Shown here: positions 9,012-18,022 of the stretch, in pieces
How positions within the stretch are numbered: position 1 is the stretch's first letter
Layout: each line of letters opens with the position of its first letter
NCBI GenBank assembly: GCA_002067325.1
Contig: MVQY01000079.1
Coordinates: forward strand, 1 to 36,749
Length of the DNA: 36,749 nucleotides
DNA from: Methanobacterium sp. PtaU1.Bin097
Lineage (GTDB): Archaea > Methanobacteriota > Methanobacteria > Methanobacteriales > Methanobacteriaceae
Direction of reading: 5' to 3'
The notes under the pieces: generated by a model
Databases searched by the model: none
Told to the model about the DNA's origin: nothing
The model's input: the letters and a program-made list of their open reading frames with translations, nothing else
Made by a program: the position numbers and the translations under genes

Positions 9012-10538
9012 ATGGCTGGTAGTCAATATAAATGGGGCACTGTGTTAGTAGCCTGTATGGCAATTTTCATTATTGTCTTAGATTCATCTGCTATGAACGT
9101 GGCAATAACCACTTTGGTAGTGGAGTTAAACACCACTTTGTCTATAATTCAAGCAATAATCGCCTTATATGCATTGATCATAGCTTCATTTATGCTGCTG
9201 GGTAGTAAGCTACAGGATATTTTAGGTAGAAAAAGAACATTTCTATTGGGATTACTCATTTATGGTTCCGGAACAACTATAGCTACTTTGAGTCTGAATG
9301 CAGGTATGCTTCTCCTTGGATGGGCTGTTTTAGAGGGAATCGGCGCGGCCATGATGTTCCCGGCGACCACCACCCTGGTAGGATCCAGTTATGAAGGTAA
9401 AGATAAAATCACTGCTTTCGGAATATGGGGAGGCATTGCAGCAATGGGAGCTGCTATTGGACCCATAGTAGGGGGTATATTCACCACCTATTTAACCTGG
9501 CGACTGGTATTTGGGTCAGAACTCGTTTTTGTAGCTTTAATACTCATATTCAGACACTATTTAACCGAAAGTAAACCAACCTTAAAGTGGAAAGACTTAG
9601 ATGTTTTTGGTGCGGTTCTTTCCATTGTTTCTTTAGTTTTAATTGTTTTAGGTATCCTATTTCTTACCCGGCCAGAATTCTGGGGATATGTGGTGATTTT
9701 GATATCTCTGGGTTCAATCCTGTTTATAGTCTTCCTATTATGGCAGAGAAGAAGAATCAACAGAGGTTTAGAGCCTTTAACTGATATATCTCTCCTGAAA
9801 AATAGATTATTTGGTCTGGGTAACATCAATTCAATTATTCAACAAATCCCCCTGGCTGGTTTCCTTTTCATCATACCAGTATTTCTTCAACAGGTAACTA
9901 AATTGAACGCATTTGACACAGGTTTAACACTTTTACCTGCTTCTGTAGTTATTCTTATATTCTCTATACTTGGAGCGAGATTGGCCTCTCATATAGAAGC
10001 CAAATATATACTGATGATTGGCTTTGTTATCTCTGCTGTAGGTTCCTATATATTAGGGGGGGTATTCAATGTGAATACTCAAATGATGGATATAATCCCA
10101 AGTACAATTGTATTTGGTGTGGGTATAGGCTTTTTACTATCACAGTTAACCAATCTCACCATGTCTGCTGCTCGTGAAGACCAGGAAACCGATGCTTCAG
10201 GATTATACAATTCCTTTAAAAATTTAGGATATTCTATAGGAACTGCTTTAATAGGTGTTTTATTATTAGTAGGGATATTTGGAGGCCTTACTTCGGGTAT
10301 AGAAGAGTCAGGTCTGGCTGGTAATATGACCAAACAGCAAATACAGGATGGTCTTTTCAACTACGTGGAAAAGATGCAAACCGGTACACCCAATATTGCT
10401 CCTGAACTGGTGCCGCAAGCAACTCAAATAATAGATTTAACGATTAGTTCTTCAATGAAAATGGCCTTTAATGTATTGGCGCTGATACTGTTTTTAGGAT
10501 TTATAACCAGTATATTCCTTCCCAAGAAAAGGACTTAG
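9012..10538 (+). CDS. MFS efflux transporter, DHA2 family (14 TM)
   Basis: A 508-residue integral membrane protein with about 14 hydrophobic spans. It shows the DHA2 drug:H+ antiporter signatures: LDSSAMNVA in TM1 (motif D1), GSKLQDILGRKR at about 64-75 between TM2 and TM3 (motif A), and GGIAAMGAAIGPIVGG at about 140-155 in TM5 (motif C, antiporter type). It is likely to export toxic organic compounds using the ion gradient; the substrate cannot be told. AGGAG lies 7 nt before the ATG. The palindrome overlapping this ribosome site suggests repression. It converges with the next gene. Confidence 0.88.
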   Translation: MAGSQYKWGTVLVACMAIFIIVLDSSAMNVAITTLVVELNTTLSIIQAIIALYALIIASFMLLGSKLQDILGRKRTFLLGLLIYGSGTTIATLSLNAGMLLLGWAVLEGIGAAMMFPATTTLVGSSYEGKDKITAFGIWGGIAAMGAAIGPIVGGIFTTYLTWRLVFGSELVFVALILIFRHYLTESKPTLKWKDLDVFGAVLSIVSLVLIVLGILFLTRPEFWGYVVILISLGSILFIVFLLWQRRRINRGLEPLTDISLLKNRLFGLGNINSIIQQIPLAGFLFIIPVFLQQVTKLNAFDTGLTLLPASVVILIFSILGARLASHIEAKYILMIGFVISAVGSYILGGVFNVNTQMMDIIPSTIVFGVGIGFLLSQLTNLTMSAAREDQETDASGLYNSFKNLGYSIGTALIGVLLLVGIFGGLTSGIEESGLAGNMTKQQIQDGLFNYVEKMQTGTPNIAPELVPQATQIIDLTISSSMKMAFNVLALILFLGFITSIFLPKKRT

Positions 10539-10561
10539 ATTATTTAAAAGAAAGAAATAAA

Positions 10562-10903
10562 TTATTTTTCAGCAAAATCAAGAATTGCCCGGATCATGGG
10601 GGGTTCTATATCTATATCCACGGAGAGGGGTGGTCCGTCATCGATATAAACCGAGGTTAAAAGGAAGTCATGGGAGATCTTCTCCCCCTGATTTTCCGTG
10701 GTATCGATGGTGAAGATTTTACCTTCCCTATCCTCGAAAAATTCAGAGATTTTCCAGGTGTCTGGTCCGGTAACCCGTATGTAGATCATTAAATGTTTAC
10801 CATACTTTTCTATGTCTCTTATAAATTCTTTAGGTATTATTAAATCCTTCATATCACCATCTATACTATGGGTGAAGGTTATTGGTTCTAAAACAGCGGC
10901 CAT
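10562..10903 (-). CDS. Conserved small protein, unknown function
   Basis: ATG 10903 follows a GAGGTG ribosome site (11 residues would be added from the upstream start). The roughly 113-residue protein is acidic, soluble and without membrane segments. It shows alternating beta-strand patterns (HLMIYIRVTGPDTWKI, LTSVYIDDGPPLSVDIDIE). I recognise no domain. It stands alone, converging with the MFS gene. Confidence 0.6.
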   Translation of the reverse strand: MAAVLEPITFTHSIDGDMKDLIIPKEFIRDIEKYGKHLMIYIRVTGPDTWKISEFFEDREGKIFTIDTTENQGEKISHDFLLTSVYIDDGPPLSVDIDIEPPMIRAILDFAEK

Positions 10904-11100
10904 ATATTCACCTCTAATTAAGCTTTTTTTAAACACTGTAAATATTTAGTTTTCATCTATAAAATAATAACATTTATCAATCTTAAGAATTATTTTCCCA
11001 TACCCTTTAAAAAAAATTACCGTTAAATATAAGGTAAAATATGGAAAAATGATTAGATGGATGGATATAGTTGGATTAAAATAAAAAGGTATGTGAGTTT

Positions 11101-11307
11101 TTATCCTCTGTGCATTCTCCTTTCTTTACCGAAGGCTTTACTCACATCTATAGGTGAATTGAATTGGTTTCCTGGAAGGTTTTTTAAGATGTCGATGACG
11201 TTAGAATCGGCTTTGTTGTTCTGGGCCTGTTGTATTAAATCATTCCTGTCTGCTGGAAAATCTATGCCTCGAATGGCGCGTTCTACATCTGCAGCGGTAA
11301 CTGCCAC
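11101..11307 (-). CDS. DUF2795 family small protein
   Basis: A 68-residue protein starting with GTG at 11307 behind a near-perfect AGGAGGTGA ribosome site. It matches the DUF2795 pattern: RAIRGIDFPADRNDLI, then IDILKNLPGNQFNSPIDVSKAF. Such proteins are short, helical and widespread in bacteria and archaea; function is unknown, perhaps nucleic-acid or protein binding. The strong ribosome site suggests an abundant protein. The following stretch to 11564 contains only AT-rich sequence with no gene I can support. Confidence 0.8.
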   Translation of the reverse strand: MAVTAADVERAIRGIDFPADRNDLIQQAQNNKADSNVIDILKNLPGNQFNSPIDVSKAFGKERRMHRG

Positions 11308-11564
11308 TATATCACCTCCTCATAATTGGTTTTCAACTTTGATATTGATTGTTATGAGTTTAAATTGTCTTTAGACTTATTTTCTACTTTATCCTGGTTG
11401 AAATCTCCCTTAATTTTCGTTTTATTACCTGTCTATTTCCCCCGTTAATTTTCAAATTTCTAAAATACATCTTATTTCGGCCTATTTCACCTTATAGTTA
11501 TGTTTTCAGAACATAAATAATCAACTGTTATTCTGGTGTGGTAATGATGTCCACGGGGCAGCAG

Positions 11565-13073
11565 TTAATTCCTTACTAAATCCTTTAATTTATCGTAGAA
11601 AATCAGATCCTTAAATATATTCACTAAAATGAGGATTTCATAAGTTCTTATACCTCTTAATACTAACATCAGTATCATATACAGAATTGGGCAGTAAATT
11701 AAGGCGAAAACAACGTCTAAAATCCCATGGGGATTTACCAACCATAAGATAAGTCCTATGATTGAGGATGAAAATATGGATTTTATGATGAATGTAGGGT
11801 AGAAATTACAGTTAATAACCTTAAAGGCAAAATGACTGGTTGCAGCAAATGCTATGATGAACATGACCAGGCTGGTAAAGGCCACACCAAATATTCCGAA
11901 CCTGTAACCCAGAAGAATATCCAGAACCAGATTCAGTATGATTATGATCATCCAGATATTACCGGTTAACTTGGTCCTCTTAATCAGTATTATGATCTGA
12001 GTCACGATTCCAAATAATCCATAAAAGATACCACCCACAGCCACCACCGGGACCAAAAAGAAGCTGTTGGCAGCTATTTCAGGAGTGGACAGGAGCAGTA
12101 ACAGAGGTTCCGATAGGAACGTTAAGATGAAGGTGAAAGGGATAGCCACCGCCAAGAAAAGTTTCAGGGAATGGTTTAGGAAACGTTTGATACTATGCAG
12201 ATCATTTTCTAGATAATACTTGGATAAAATGGGCAGAAGCAAGGTATAAAAGGGGGATAAGAGCACCATTATTAGACTACCCACGGTATATCCTCCCGAG
12301 TAAAATCCAACGGCAGTAAGACTTATTAAAAACCCGATTACGTAGCGGTCACTGGCATCCAGTATCCAGGTGGATATGTGGGTGGGGACGATGGGAACAC
12401 TGAAATGTAAGTATTCCCGTAAATTGATGAACCTGGGAAGGATAAACCCTATATTCTTTATTATTATTCCCAGCATCATGCCGAAAATAATTAACTGGCT
12501 TATTAAGAACCCAACAACTGCCCCCAGGATGCCGAATCCATTTACCACCAGCACCGCGGTTAATATCACCATCAAATAAGCCTGCAACAGGTAAAAAAAG
12601 TTATAAAGCCTGGTTTTCTGTAACGTCCGGAAGAAATCAAAAAATACCAGTATATTGGCCGCGAAAAATATGCTCACTGGAAGTATCAAAGCCACAGGAA
12701 GGTTATCGTTAAAGAGGGCTCTGGAGATGGGTTCTGCAAATAGAAACAACAGCAGACTCAGCCCCATACTTACCAGGGCTATAACAAAACTTATGGTATA
12801 GAAGGATTCCTGTATCTCTTCCCGGCTTTTGGAAGTGGACATGTACCTGACGAAGGAATAAGGAAGACCGAGGATTGCTATAGCAGGTACTATGGTTACC
12901 GTTATTGTAAACTGCACCCACACACCAAAATTTTCAGTGGTTAAGTTATGGGTCAGGAATGGTAATAGAATAATCGGGCTGAGTGAAACCAGCAGGTAGG
13001 ATAAGCCCATTACGCTGACGTTTCTCGTGAAATAGTGCAGTGGATCCAGAAAAACCCTCCTAAAGGATAACAA
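11565..13073 (-). CDS. Polysaccharide flippase (Wzx/MOP superfamily)
   Basis: A roughly 500-residue protein with 12-14 hydrophobic spans and the usual MOP-type opening (NVSVMGLSYLLVSLSPIILLPFLTH) and FSVPIVPTHISTWILDASDRYVIG in the middle. It probably flips a lipid-linked oligosaccharide across the membrane for glycoprotein or surface polysaccharide synthesis. It starts 3 nt after the stop of the upstream membrane protein, so the pair is one operon. The start is uncertain: TTG 13073 allows translational coupling, but a perfect AGGAGGG at 13055-13061 lies 5 nt before an in-frame CTG at 13049, which would give a protein 8 residues shorter. Confidence 0.82.
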   Translation of the reverse strand: MLSFRRVFLDPLHYFTRNVSVMGLSYLLVSLSPIILLPFLTHNLTTENFGVWVQFTITVTIVPAIAILGLPYSFVRYMSTSKSREEIQESFYTISFVIALVSMGLSLLLFLFAEPISRALFNDNLPVALILPVSIFFAANILVFFDFFRTLQKTRLYNFFYLLQAYLMVILTAVLVVNGFGILGAVVGFLISQLIIFGMMLGIIIKNIGFILPRFINLREYLHFSVPIVPTHISTWILDASDRYVIGFLISLTAVGFYSGGYTVGSLIMVLLSPFYTLLLPILSKYYLENDLHSIKRFLNHSLKLFLAVAIPFTFILTFLSEPLLLLLSTPEIAANSFFLVPVVAVGGIFYGLFGIVTQIIILIKRTKLTGNIWMIIIILNLVLDILLGYRFGIFGVAFTSLVMFIIAFAATSHFAFKVINCNFYPTFIIKSIFSSSIIGLILWLVNPHGILDVVFALIYCPILYMILMLVLRGIRTYEILILVNIFKDLIFYDKLKDLVRN

Positions 13074-13076
13074 AGA

Positions 13077-13580
13077 TTATGTGGAACTGGAAAACTTTAA
13101 GACATTTTCAATCAAAAACCCGCCCAAGTAACCGAAAATGAAACCAACCATGGAAATGGGCACCGCGTTGATGATAAAATCCAGAAGTATGCCGGCAGGT
13201 CCAAACTGTGATACATACACGGATGAAGCAGGTAATATTATTACTCCAGTGAGGTAACAGTAAATCATAGTTACCAATACCACTAGGATTCCAGCCAATC
13301 CCCCAAATATGTAACTCCTTTTCTCTTCTGTGAGTAGGAAAGTGGTTAACATTCCGGAAATAAGGAGGGGTAAAACGAATATAAAGAGAGAAACAATGGA
13401 TTTAACCCCGCTGGTTTGAGTGAAGAAGCTGGTGTTATGCATGGATGTTACAAATAAATGGGTGTTTTCCCCAATTAAATTGAATAGCCCTATCATAATC
13501 AATCCTATTATGAAACCGGCTATTATGGAGAATCGTCTTCCGAAGTGCCTAAACATTACCCTATTCACATTCATGTCCAT
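13077..13580 (-). CDS. Small four-helix membrane protein, unknown
   Basis: A 167-residue protein with about four hydrophobic spans (residues 18-38, 62-85, 90-113, 128-155). It sits directly upstream of the flippase in the same operon, so a role in surface-glycan export or in the same membrane complex is possible. No family recognised. ATG 13580 follows an in-frame GTG; neither has a good ribosome site. Confidence 0.6.
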   Translation of the reverse strand: MDMNVNRVMFRHFGRRFSIIAGFIIGLIMIGLFNLIGENTHLFVTSMHNTSFFTQTSGVKSIVSLFIFVLPLLISGMLTTFLLTEEKRSYIFGGLAGILVVLVTMIYCYLTGVIILPASSVYVSQFGPAGILLDFIINAVPISMVGFIFGYLGGFLIENVLKFSSST

Positions 13581-13733
13581 CACGAATGCGTCTTCTAATG
13601 CCTTATTTTCCCATTTAGATTATTATATTGTATTTTGATCATTATATTTTTTAGTGTGCAGTTAGATAAATTAAAATGAAATAAGATAATTGAGTATTTC
13701 AGATTGCATATGCACTGAGGGTAGGTGATTTTC

Positions 13734-14240
13734 ATGGCGAAAATTGGAGTGATGATAGATAATTTTTTTGAAGACGTGGAATATACCAGGCCAGTTAAAG
13801 CATTTAAGGATGCAGGACATCAAATAACCAACCTAGGGATAAAATTAAGCACAGTAAAGAGTAAAAAAGGAACAGCAACTGTGGAGATAGATGAAAGAAT
13901 AAGAGACAGTGATTACAACTCCTTCGACGCCATCTTCATCCCGGGTGGATACTCTCCAGATAATCTGCGAGGCCACCGGGAAGCGGTGGAATTTATACGA
14001 AACTTTTTCCACACAGATAAACCCGTGTTTGCCATCTGCCACGGACCCCAACTATTGATAACCGCCCAGTTAATCGAGGGAAGGAAGGTTACTGGATGGA
14101 AATCAATAGTCCAGGATATTAAAAATGCAGGAGCAGAATTCCTGGATCAGGAAGTGGTGGAAGACGGGAACCTTATCACCAGCAGGCAGCCGAGTGATAT
14201 TCCCGTATTCATAGAAGCGTGCCTTAAAAAACTGGAATAA
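13734..14240 (+). CDS. DJ-1/PfpI family protein
   Basis: ATG 13734 follows AGGTGAT at the right distance (three residues would be added upstream). The 168-residue protein is a single class-I glutamine-amidotransferase-like domain. The nucleophile elbow is AICHGPQLL with Cys at about residue 101, preceded by DAIFIPGGYSPDNLR, as in PfpI/YhbO. The family includes deglycases, chaperones and proteases; activity here is undetermined but stress protection is usual. It ends convergently with cheR across a four-copy 21-bp repeat array. Confidence 0.88.
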   Translation: MAKIGVMIDNFFEDVEYTRPVKAFKDAGHQITNLGIKLSTVKSKKGTATVEIDERIRDSDYNSFDAIFIPGGYSPDNLRGHREAVEFIRNFFHTDKPVFAICHGPQLLITAQLIEGRKVTGWKSIVQDIKNAGAEFLDQEVVEDGNLITSRQPSDIPVFIEACLKKLE

Positions 14241-14322
14241 GTCTTCCGTAATCTATAACAAGTCTTCCGTAGTCTATAACAAGTCTTCCGTAGTCTATAA
14301 CAAGTCTTCCGTAGTCTATAAC
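14239..14322 (-). repeat. Four 21-bp tandem copies carrying the cheR stop codon
   Basis: Four 21-bp units (14239-14259, 14260-14280, 14281-14301, 14302-14322) fill the interval between the stop of the DJ-1 gene and the stop of cheR. Three are identical and the one next to the DJ-1 gene differs by one base. On the minus strand each unit holds TTATAG, the last codon and stop of cheR (14316-14318), so it is another array of a gene end. Confidence 0.9.
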
Positions 14323-15200
14323 CGTTGATTTTCATACATTAGAGGCGATTCTGTAAGGTTTAAGGGTAGGGTGCCTGGTTCACTGGCTTTGAAGATCCTC
14401 CATTTTTTATCCACCACCTGGAAGGAACTCAGGGTTTCACCTTTACTTTCTGAGGGGCCTAAAAATAGTATGCCGTACCTGTTTAATGCGAAATTAAAGT
14501 TGGATAACAGTATATTCTGGGCTTCTGGTTTAAGATAGATTAAAAGGTTCCGGCAGGATATCATGTCTAGATTGGCGAAGGGAGGGTCACTTATTACATC
14601 ATGGACCGCGAAGACTGCCATTTCCCTTATCTGATTTTTCAACTGATACTTGCCTTTCTTTGGGGTGAAGAACTTTTCCAGGCGCTCAGGGCTGACATTT
14701 TCCCTGATATTTTCGGGATAAATCCTTTTACGGGCGTGGTCGATGGCGGCTCCGTCGATATCAGTACCGAATATCTGAACTTTAAGCTGCTTCTCCATGG
14801 ACTCCATGAGTTCCTGGAGTATTATGGCCAGTGAGTATACTTCTTCACCGTTTGAACAGCCAGGCACCCAGATTCGGAGGTTAGAACCCTCATCTTTACC
14901 AGCTATCAGTTCAGTTAATGCTTTCTTTTTGATGATGTCAAATGCTTCCGGATCCCGGAAAAAACTGGTCACGTTGATGAGCACTTCCTGAAACAACAGG
15001 TCCATCTCTTCCGGGTTTCTCTTTAGATATTCTATGTACTCCGGGAGATTATCTATCCGGTGTGTATTCGCCCTTTTGGTGATCCGGCGGTACATGGTAC
15101 TTATTTTATAGTTGGAGAAGTCGTGTCCTGTACGGGCTTCTATAAGGGTGAATATGGTCCTTAAATCCTTTATTATCTCTTCATCATATGTTGCTGCCAT
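14316..15200 (-). CDS. cheR: CheR-type protein-glutamate methyltransferase
   Basis: A 294-residue SAM-dependent methyltransferase. Residues 1-70 form the helical CheR N-domain; INVTSFFRD (75-83) and WVPGCSNGEEVYS (111-123, SAM-binding) are classic CheR motifs, as are FGTDID and CRNLLIYLKPEAQ. CheR normally methylates glutamates of chemoreceptors, but no receptor, CheA, CheW or CheB gene is in the window. The next gene upstream on the same strand is a single-domain response regulator, so a two-component signalling role outside chemotaxis is likely. The absence of an amino-terminal CheB domain separates it from CheB-CheR fusions, although the C-terminal VDKKWRIFK resembles those. Confidence 0.85.
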   Translation of the reverse strand: MAATYDEEIIKDLRTIFTLIEARTGHDFSNYKISTMYRRITKRANTHRIDNLPEYIEYLKRNPEEMDLLFQEVLINVTSFFRDPEAFDIIKKKALTELIAGKDEGSNLRIWVPGCSNGEEVYSLAIILQELMESMEKQLKVQIFGTDIDGAAIDHARKRIYPENIRENVSPERLEKFFTPKKGKYQLKNQIREMAVFAVHDVISDPPFANLDMISCRNLLIYLKPEAQNILLSNFNFALNRYGILFLGPSESKGETLSSFQVVDKKWRIFKASEPGTLPLNLTESPLMYENQRL

Positions 15201-15313
15201 GGGTAAACTCTTTAAAATAGATTTATATGGTGTTAAAATTGATTATATACGGAAGATTGGGTTATTTTCATAGATTATGATTTAATTAGACAGATTATCT
15301 TTTAATTGCCCCA

Positions 15314-15763
15314 TTATGGGGGTAATTCTACAGTCCTGAGCCAGTATTCTTCTATGGATTTAATTACTTTGACGAATTCGTCCATATCTATTGGTTTGGT
15401 TATGTATGCATTGGCATAGTGTTTGTACGTGTTTTTTATATCCTGTTCTGACTCTGAGTTGGTAAGCACGATGATGGGTATATATTTGAGTTCTGGATCT
15501 GCTTTGATCTCCTTTAATATTTCACGACCATCCTTTTTAGGGATATTCAGGTCTAATAATATAATATTTGGCCGGTCAGAGTCCTGAAATCCTCCTTCCT
15601 GTTTCAGGAAGTTCATAGCATCCACTCCATTGGTTACCATGTGGATGATATTGGGAACTGCAGCTTCCTGGAAAACCTCTGTGGTGAGTTTATTATCTCC
15701 CAGGTTGTCTTCTATTAAAAGGATTTCGATGGGTTTATTTTTGCCTTTTTTACCAATATTCAT
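15314..15763 (-). CDS. Single-domain (Rcp1-like) response regulator
   Basis: A 149-residue receiver domain with no output domain. The acidic pair (Glu18, Asp19), phosphoacceptor Asp71 in ILLDLNIPKKDG, Thr101 and Lys123 in ITKPID are all present, so it should be phosphorylated. The pattern (ILLIEDNLGDNKLTTEVF, closing EEYW) is that of Rcp1-like regulators that partner with phytochrome- or PAS-type histidine kinases, which are numerous in Methanobacterium. AAGGTGA is the ribosome site. cheR follows after about 110 nt on the same strand. On the minus strand TTATATAAATTTA near 15870 is a possible TATA box. Confidence 0.85.
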   Translation of the reverse strand: MNIGKKGKNKPIEILLIEDNLGDNKLTTEVFQEAAVPNIIHMVTNGVDAMNFLKQEGGFQDSDRPNIILLDLNIPKKDGREILKEIKADPELKYIPIIVLTNSESEQDIKNTYKHYANAYITKPIDMDEFVKVIKSIEEYWLRTVELPP

Positions 15764-15970
15764 TGGACTTCACCTTAGAAACAGAGAAGTAAATATTCCA
15801 TGCTCCTAAATCTTTCATTTCAAATAAATTCTAAAGTTTTCAATAAATGTATGGAGTAATAAATTTATATAATTTCGCTTTTTATTGGATTGAAATTTAG
15901 ACTTCTCCTGTATGATTATGTGGAATGGATCTTCGTGAAAAAATCAAATAACAAAACTTATATTCCTCAT

Positions 15971-15978
15971 TATAAATA
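15971..15978 (+). promoter_or_regulatory. TATA box of the symporter operon
   Basis: TATAAATA lies 29-36 nt before the ATG at 16007. With the usual archaeal 22-27 nt to the start site, transcription would begin only a few bases before the ATG, and no ribosome site is present, so the first gene is probably translated from a nearly leaderless mRNA. The rest of 15764-16006 holds no gene I can support. Confidence 0.5.
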
Positions 15979-16006
15979 GTGACAATTTGTATAAACTAAA
16001 AAAAGT

Positions 16007-16249
16007 ATGGGAGATTTTAAAAAAGTATGGGAGATGATGAAGGTGGTTTTAGGAATAGAAGATCCCTGGGTCCTGGGGGCCTATATAGGGAGCATCCTGG
16101 TCATGCTTTTATGCGTAGTTTACGGAGCATTGAACTGGAATAAAGGCGGAGAAGACGAGGAAGAGCAGATCAAAGAGGAAATAGAATGGCATGAAAAGGA
16201 AAAGGAGATGGAAGAGGATGAATTAGGCCTCTGGGATGAAGAAGGGTAG
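16007..16249 (+). CDS. Symporter small accessory protein
   Basis: An 80-residue protein with one membrane span (about residues 22-43, VLGAYIGSILVMLLCVVYGAL) and a strongly acidic, coiled-coil-like C-terminal tail (EDEEEQIKEEI to the end). Small proteins of this design are encoded directly before sodium:solute symporters in many methanogens. Here the stop is 9 nt before the symporter ATG. It probably stabilises or regulates the transporter. A repeated AAAAAAGTATGGGAGAT stretch surrounds the start. Confidence 0.75.
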   Translation: MGDFKKVWEMMKVVLGIEDPWVLGAYIGSILVMLLCVVYGALNWNKGGEDEEEQIKEEIEWHEKEKEMEEDELGLWDEEG

Positions 16250-16258
16250 GTGATTTAT

Positions 16259-17860
16259 ATGGCTAATGATTTATTAACTTTAATCGTCATAGTCCTGATT
16301 TATTTAGCACTTGTTGTATACGTGGGGTATGTGGCCTGGAAGCGTACCAAAACTGCAGATGATTACCTGGTAGCTGGCAGAGCAACACATCCCTTTATTA
16401 TGGCTTTAAGTTATGGAGCTACTTTCATCAGTACATCGGCCATTGTAGGTTTCGGTGGAACAGCTGGAGTATATGGTATGGGGCTTCTATGGCTCACCTT
16501 CCTGAACATACTGGTGGGTATATTCATAGCATTCGTGTTCTTCGGTAAAAGAACCAGGAAGATTGGACACAATTTAGGTGCACTAACTTTCCCTGAATTT
16601 TTATCGAAGCGTTTCAACAGTAGATTTATCCAATGGTTCAGTGGTGCGGTGATATTCTTTGGAATGCCCTTATATGCCGCTGTGGTTTTAATTGGTATGG
16701 CTCGTTTTGTGGAGACAACACTTAATCTTGATTATAATATAGCCTTAATAGGTATGGCAGTAATTGTAGCGTTATACGTTATTTTTGGTGGTATACGTGG
16801 TGTGATGTACACCGACGCCCTCCAGGGTTCCATAATGTTTGTAGTTATGATCGTCTTACTGGTAGCGATATACTGGATTACAGGAGGCCTCGTAGATGGT
16901 AACCAGGCGTTGACCAACCTGGTTAACGTGGTTCCGCCTGATTTAACAGCAACGGCCACAGCGACAGGATTCACGGGATGGACATCCATGCCCACCTTTG
17001 GCAGTCCCTTCTGGTGGACCCTGGTCAGTACCCTGATTTTAGGTGTGGGTATAGGTGTTCTCTCCCAACCACAACTGGGAGTACGATTCATGATGGTGAA
17101 ATCAAACAGAGAATTAAACAGAGCAGTATTAATTGGGGGCATTTTCATCTTCCTCATGACTGGTACCGCCTTCATAGTAGGGGCTCTTTCCAATGTTTAC
17201 TTCTTCAACACCATGGGACAGATAGCAACCCAGGTGGTGGGAGGAAATGCCGATAAAATTATCCCCGCATTCATAGCAGCAGCAATGCCTCCCTGGTTCG
17301 CGTATCTCTTCATGATCACCCTGCTTTCAGCGGCCATGTCCACGTTAAGCGCCCTATTCCACGTGCAGGGAACAGCACTGGGACGTGACGTTTACGAGAC
17401 AGCCACAAAAAAGAAGGGAGGAGCATCAGTAATGGTGGCCCGGGCCGGAATAACAGTGGCCGTGGTAATAGCCGTTATCCTCGGTTACCTCTTACCAGCG
17501 AACATCATAGCAGTGGGAACAGCCATGTGGTTCTCTATAACCGCAGCAGCCTTCCTATCCATGTATCTTTTCGCCTGTTTCTGGAAGCGTGCCACCAAGG
17601 AAGGAGTTATCTCTGGACTGGTAATCGGTACAGCCATCAGCATATTCTGGATCGTGTTTGTATTTAAAAAATCAGCAGAAGCACTGGGTATCTGTAAGGC
17701 ACTCACTGGTCAGGCAGTTTTAATAGCTGCACAACCATGGCCTACAGTTGACTCCATAGTTATCGCACTACCCATAGCGTTTATCATAACTGTTATAGTC
17801 AGCCTGTTAACCAAACCACCAGAAAAAGAACACTTAGATAAATGTTTCAGCGGAGTTTAA
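16259..17860 (+). CDS. Sodium:solute symporter (SSS family)
   Basis: ATG 16259 follows AGGTGAT. The 533-residue protein has about 13 spans and the SSS hallmarks: KTADDYLVAGR after TM1, ATFISTSAIVGFGG in TM2, FGGIRGVMYTDALQG in TM5-6 and LSAAMSTLSALFH in TM8-9 (the sodium-site serine/threonine region). It imports an organic solute with Na+; proline, pantothenate or a carboxylate are possible but not decidable from sequence. Co-transcribed with the small accessory gene. The stop is in the loop of a hairpin followed by T-rich DNA. Confidence 0.88.
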   Translation: MANDLLTLIVIVLIYLALVVYVGYVAWKRTKTADDYLVAGRATHPFIMALSYGATFISTSAIVGFGGTAGVYGMGLLWLTFLNILVGIFIAFVFFGKRTRKIGHNLGALTFPEFLSKRFNSRFIQWFSGAVIFFGMPLYAAVVLIGMARFVETTLNLDYNIALIGMAVIVALYVIFGGIRGVMYTDALQGSIMFVVMIVLLVAIYWITGGLVDGNQALTNLVNVVPPDLTATATATGFTGWTSMPTFGSPFWWTLVSTLILGVGIGVLSQPQLGVRFMMVKSNRELNRAVLIGGIFIFLMTGTAFIVGALSNVYFFNTMGQIATQVVGGNADKIIPAFIAAAMPPWFAYLFMITLLSAAMSTLSALFHVQGTALGRDVYETATKKKGGASVMVARAGITVAVVIAVILGYLLPANIIAVGTAMWFSITAAAFLSMYLFACFWKRATKEGVISGLVIGTAISIFWIVFVFKKSAEALGICKALTGQAVLIAAQPWPTVDSIVIALPIAFIITVIVSLLTKPPEKEHLDKCFSGV

Positions 17861-17887
17861 CAACTCCCTGAATATTTTACTTTTTTT
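17852..17887 (+). terminator. Hairpin enclosing the symporter stop codon, then T-tract
   Basis: GGAGTT (17852-17857) and AACTCC (17862-17867) pair perfectly around a TAAC loop that contains most of the stop codon TAA (17858-17860). ATATTTTAC and then seven T residues (17881-17887) follow. The U-tract is about 13 nt from the stem, so this is terminator-like rather than textbook. Confidence 0.5.
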
Positions 17888-18022
17888 ACGAACTTTTCTT
17901 TTTAAATCATCCAATAAACTGTAATTTCAATTTCTAGGGGCAACTTTAAGAATGATATAAGTAGTAGTAAAACCAAATATAATGTCTATACTAATCAGTC
18001 CTACTATATAGTGGTGATAAAT

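Noticed and set aside
14147..14335. Minus-strand peptide with a repeated CYRLRKT unit
   Set aside because: It is only the 21-bp repeat array read in an open frame and has no other support.
15235..15260. TATACGGAAGATTGG upstream of cheR resembling the repeat unit at the cheR end in opposite orientation
   Set aside because: Only about 9 contiguous matching bases; within chance for this AT-rich DNA.
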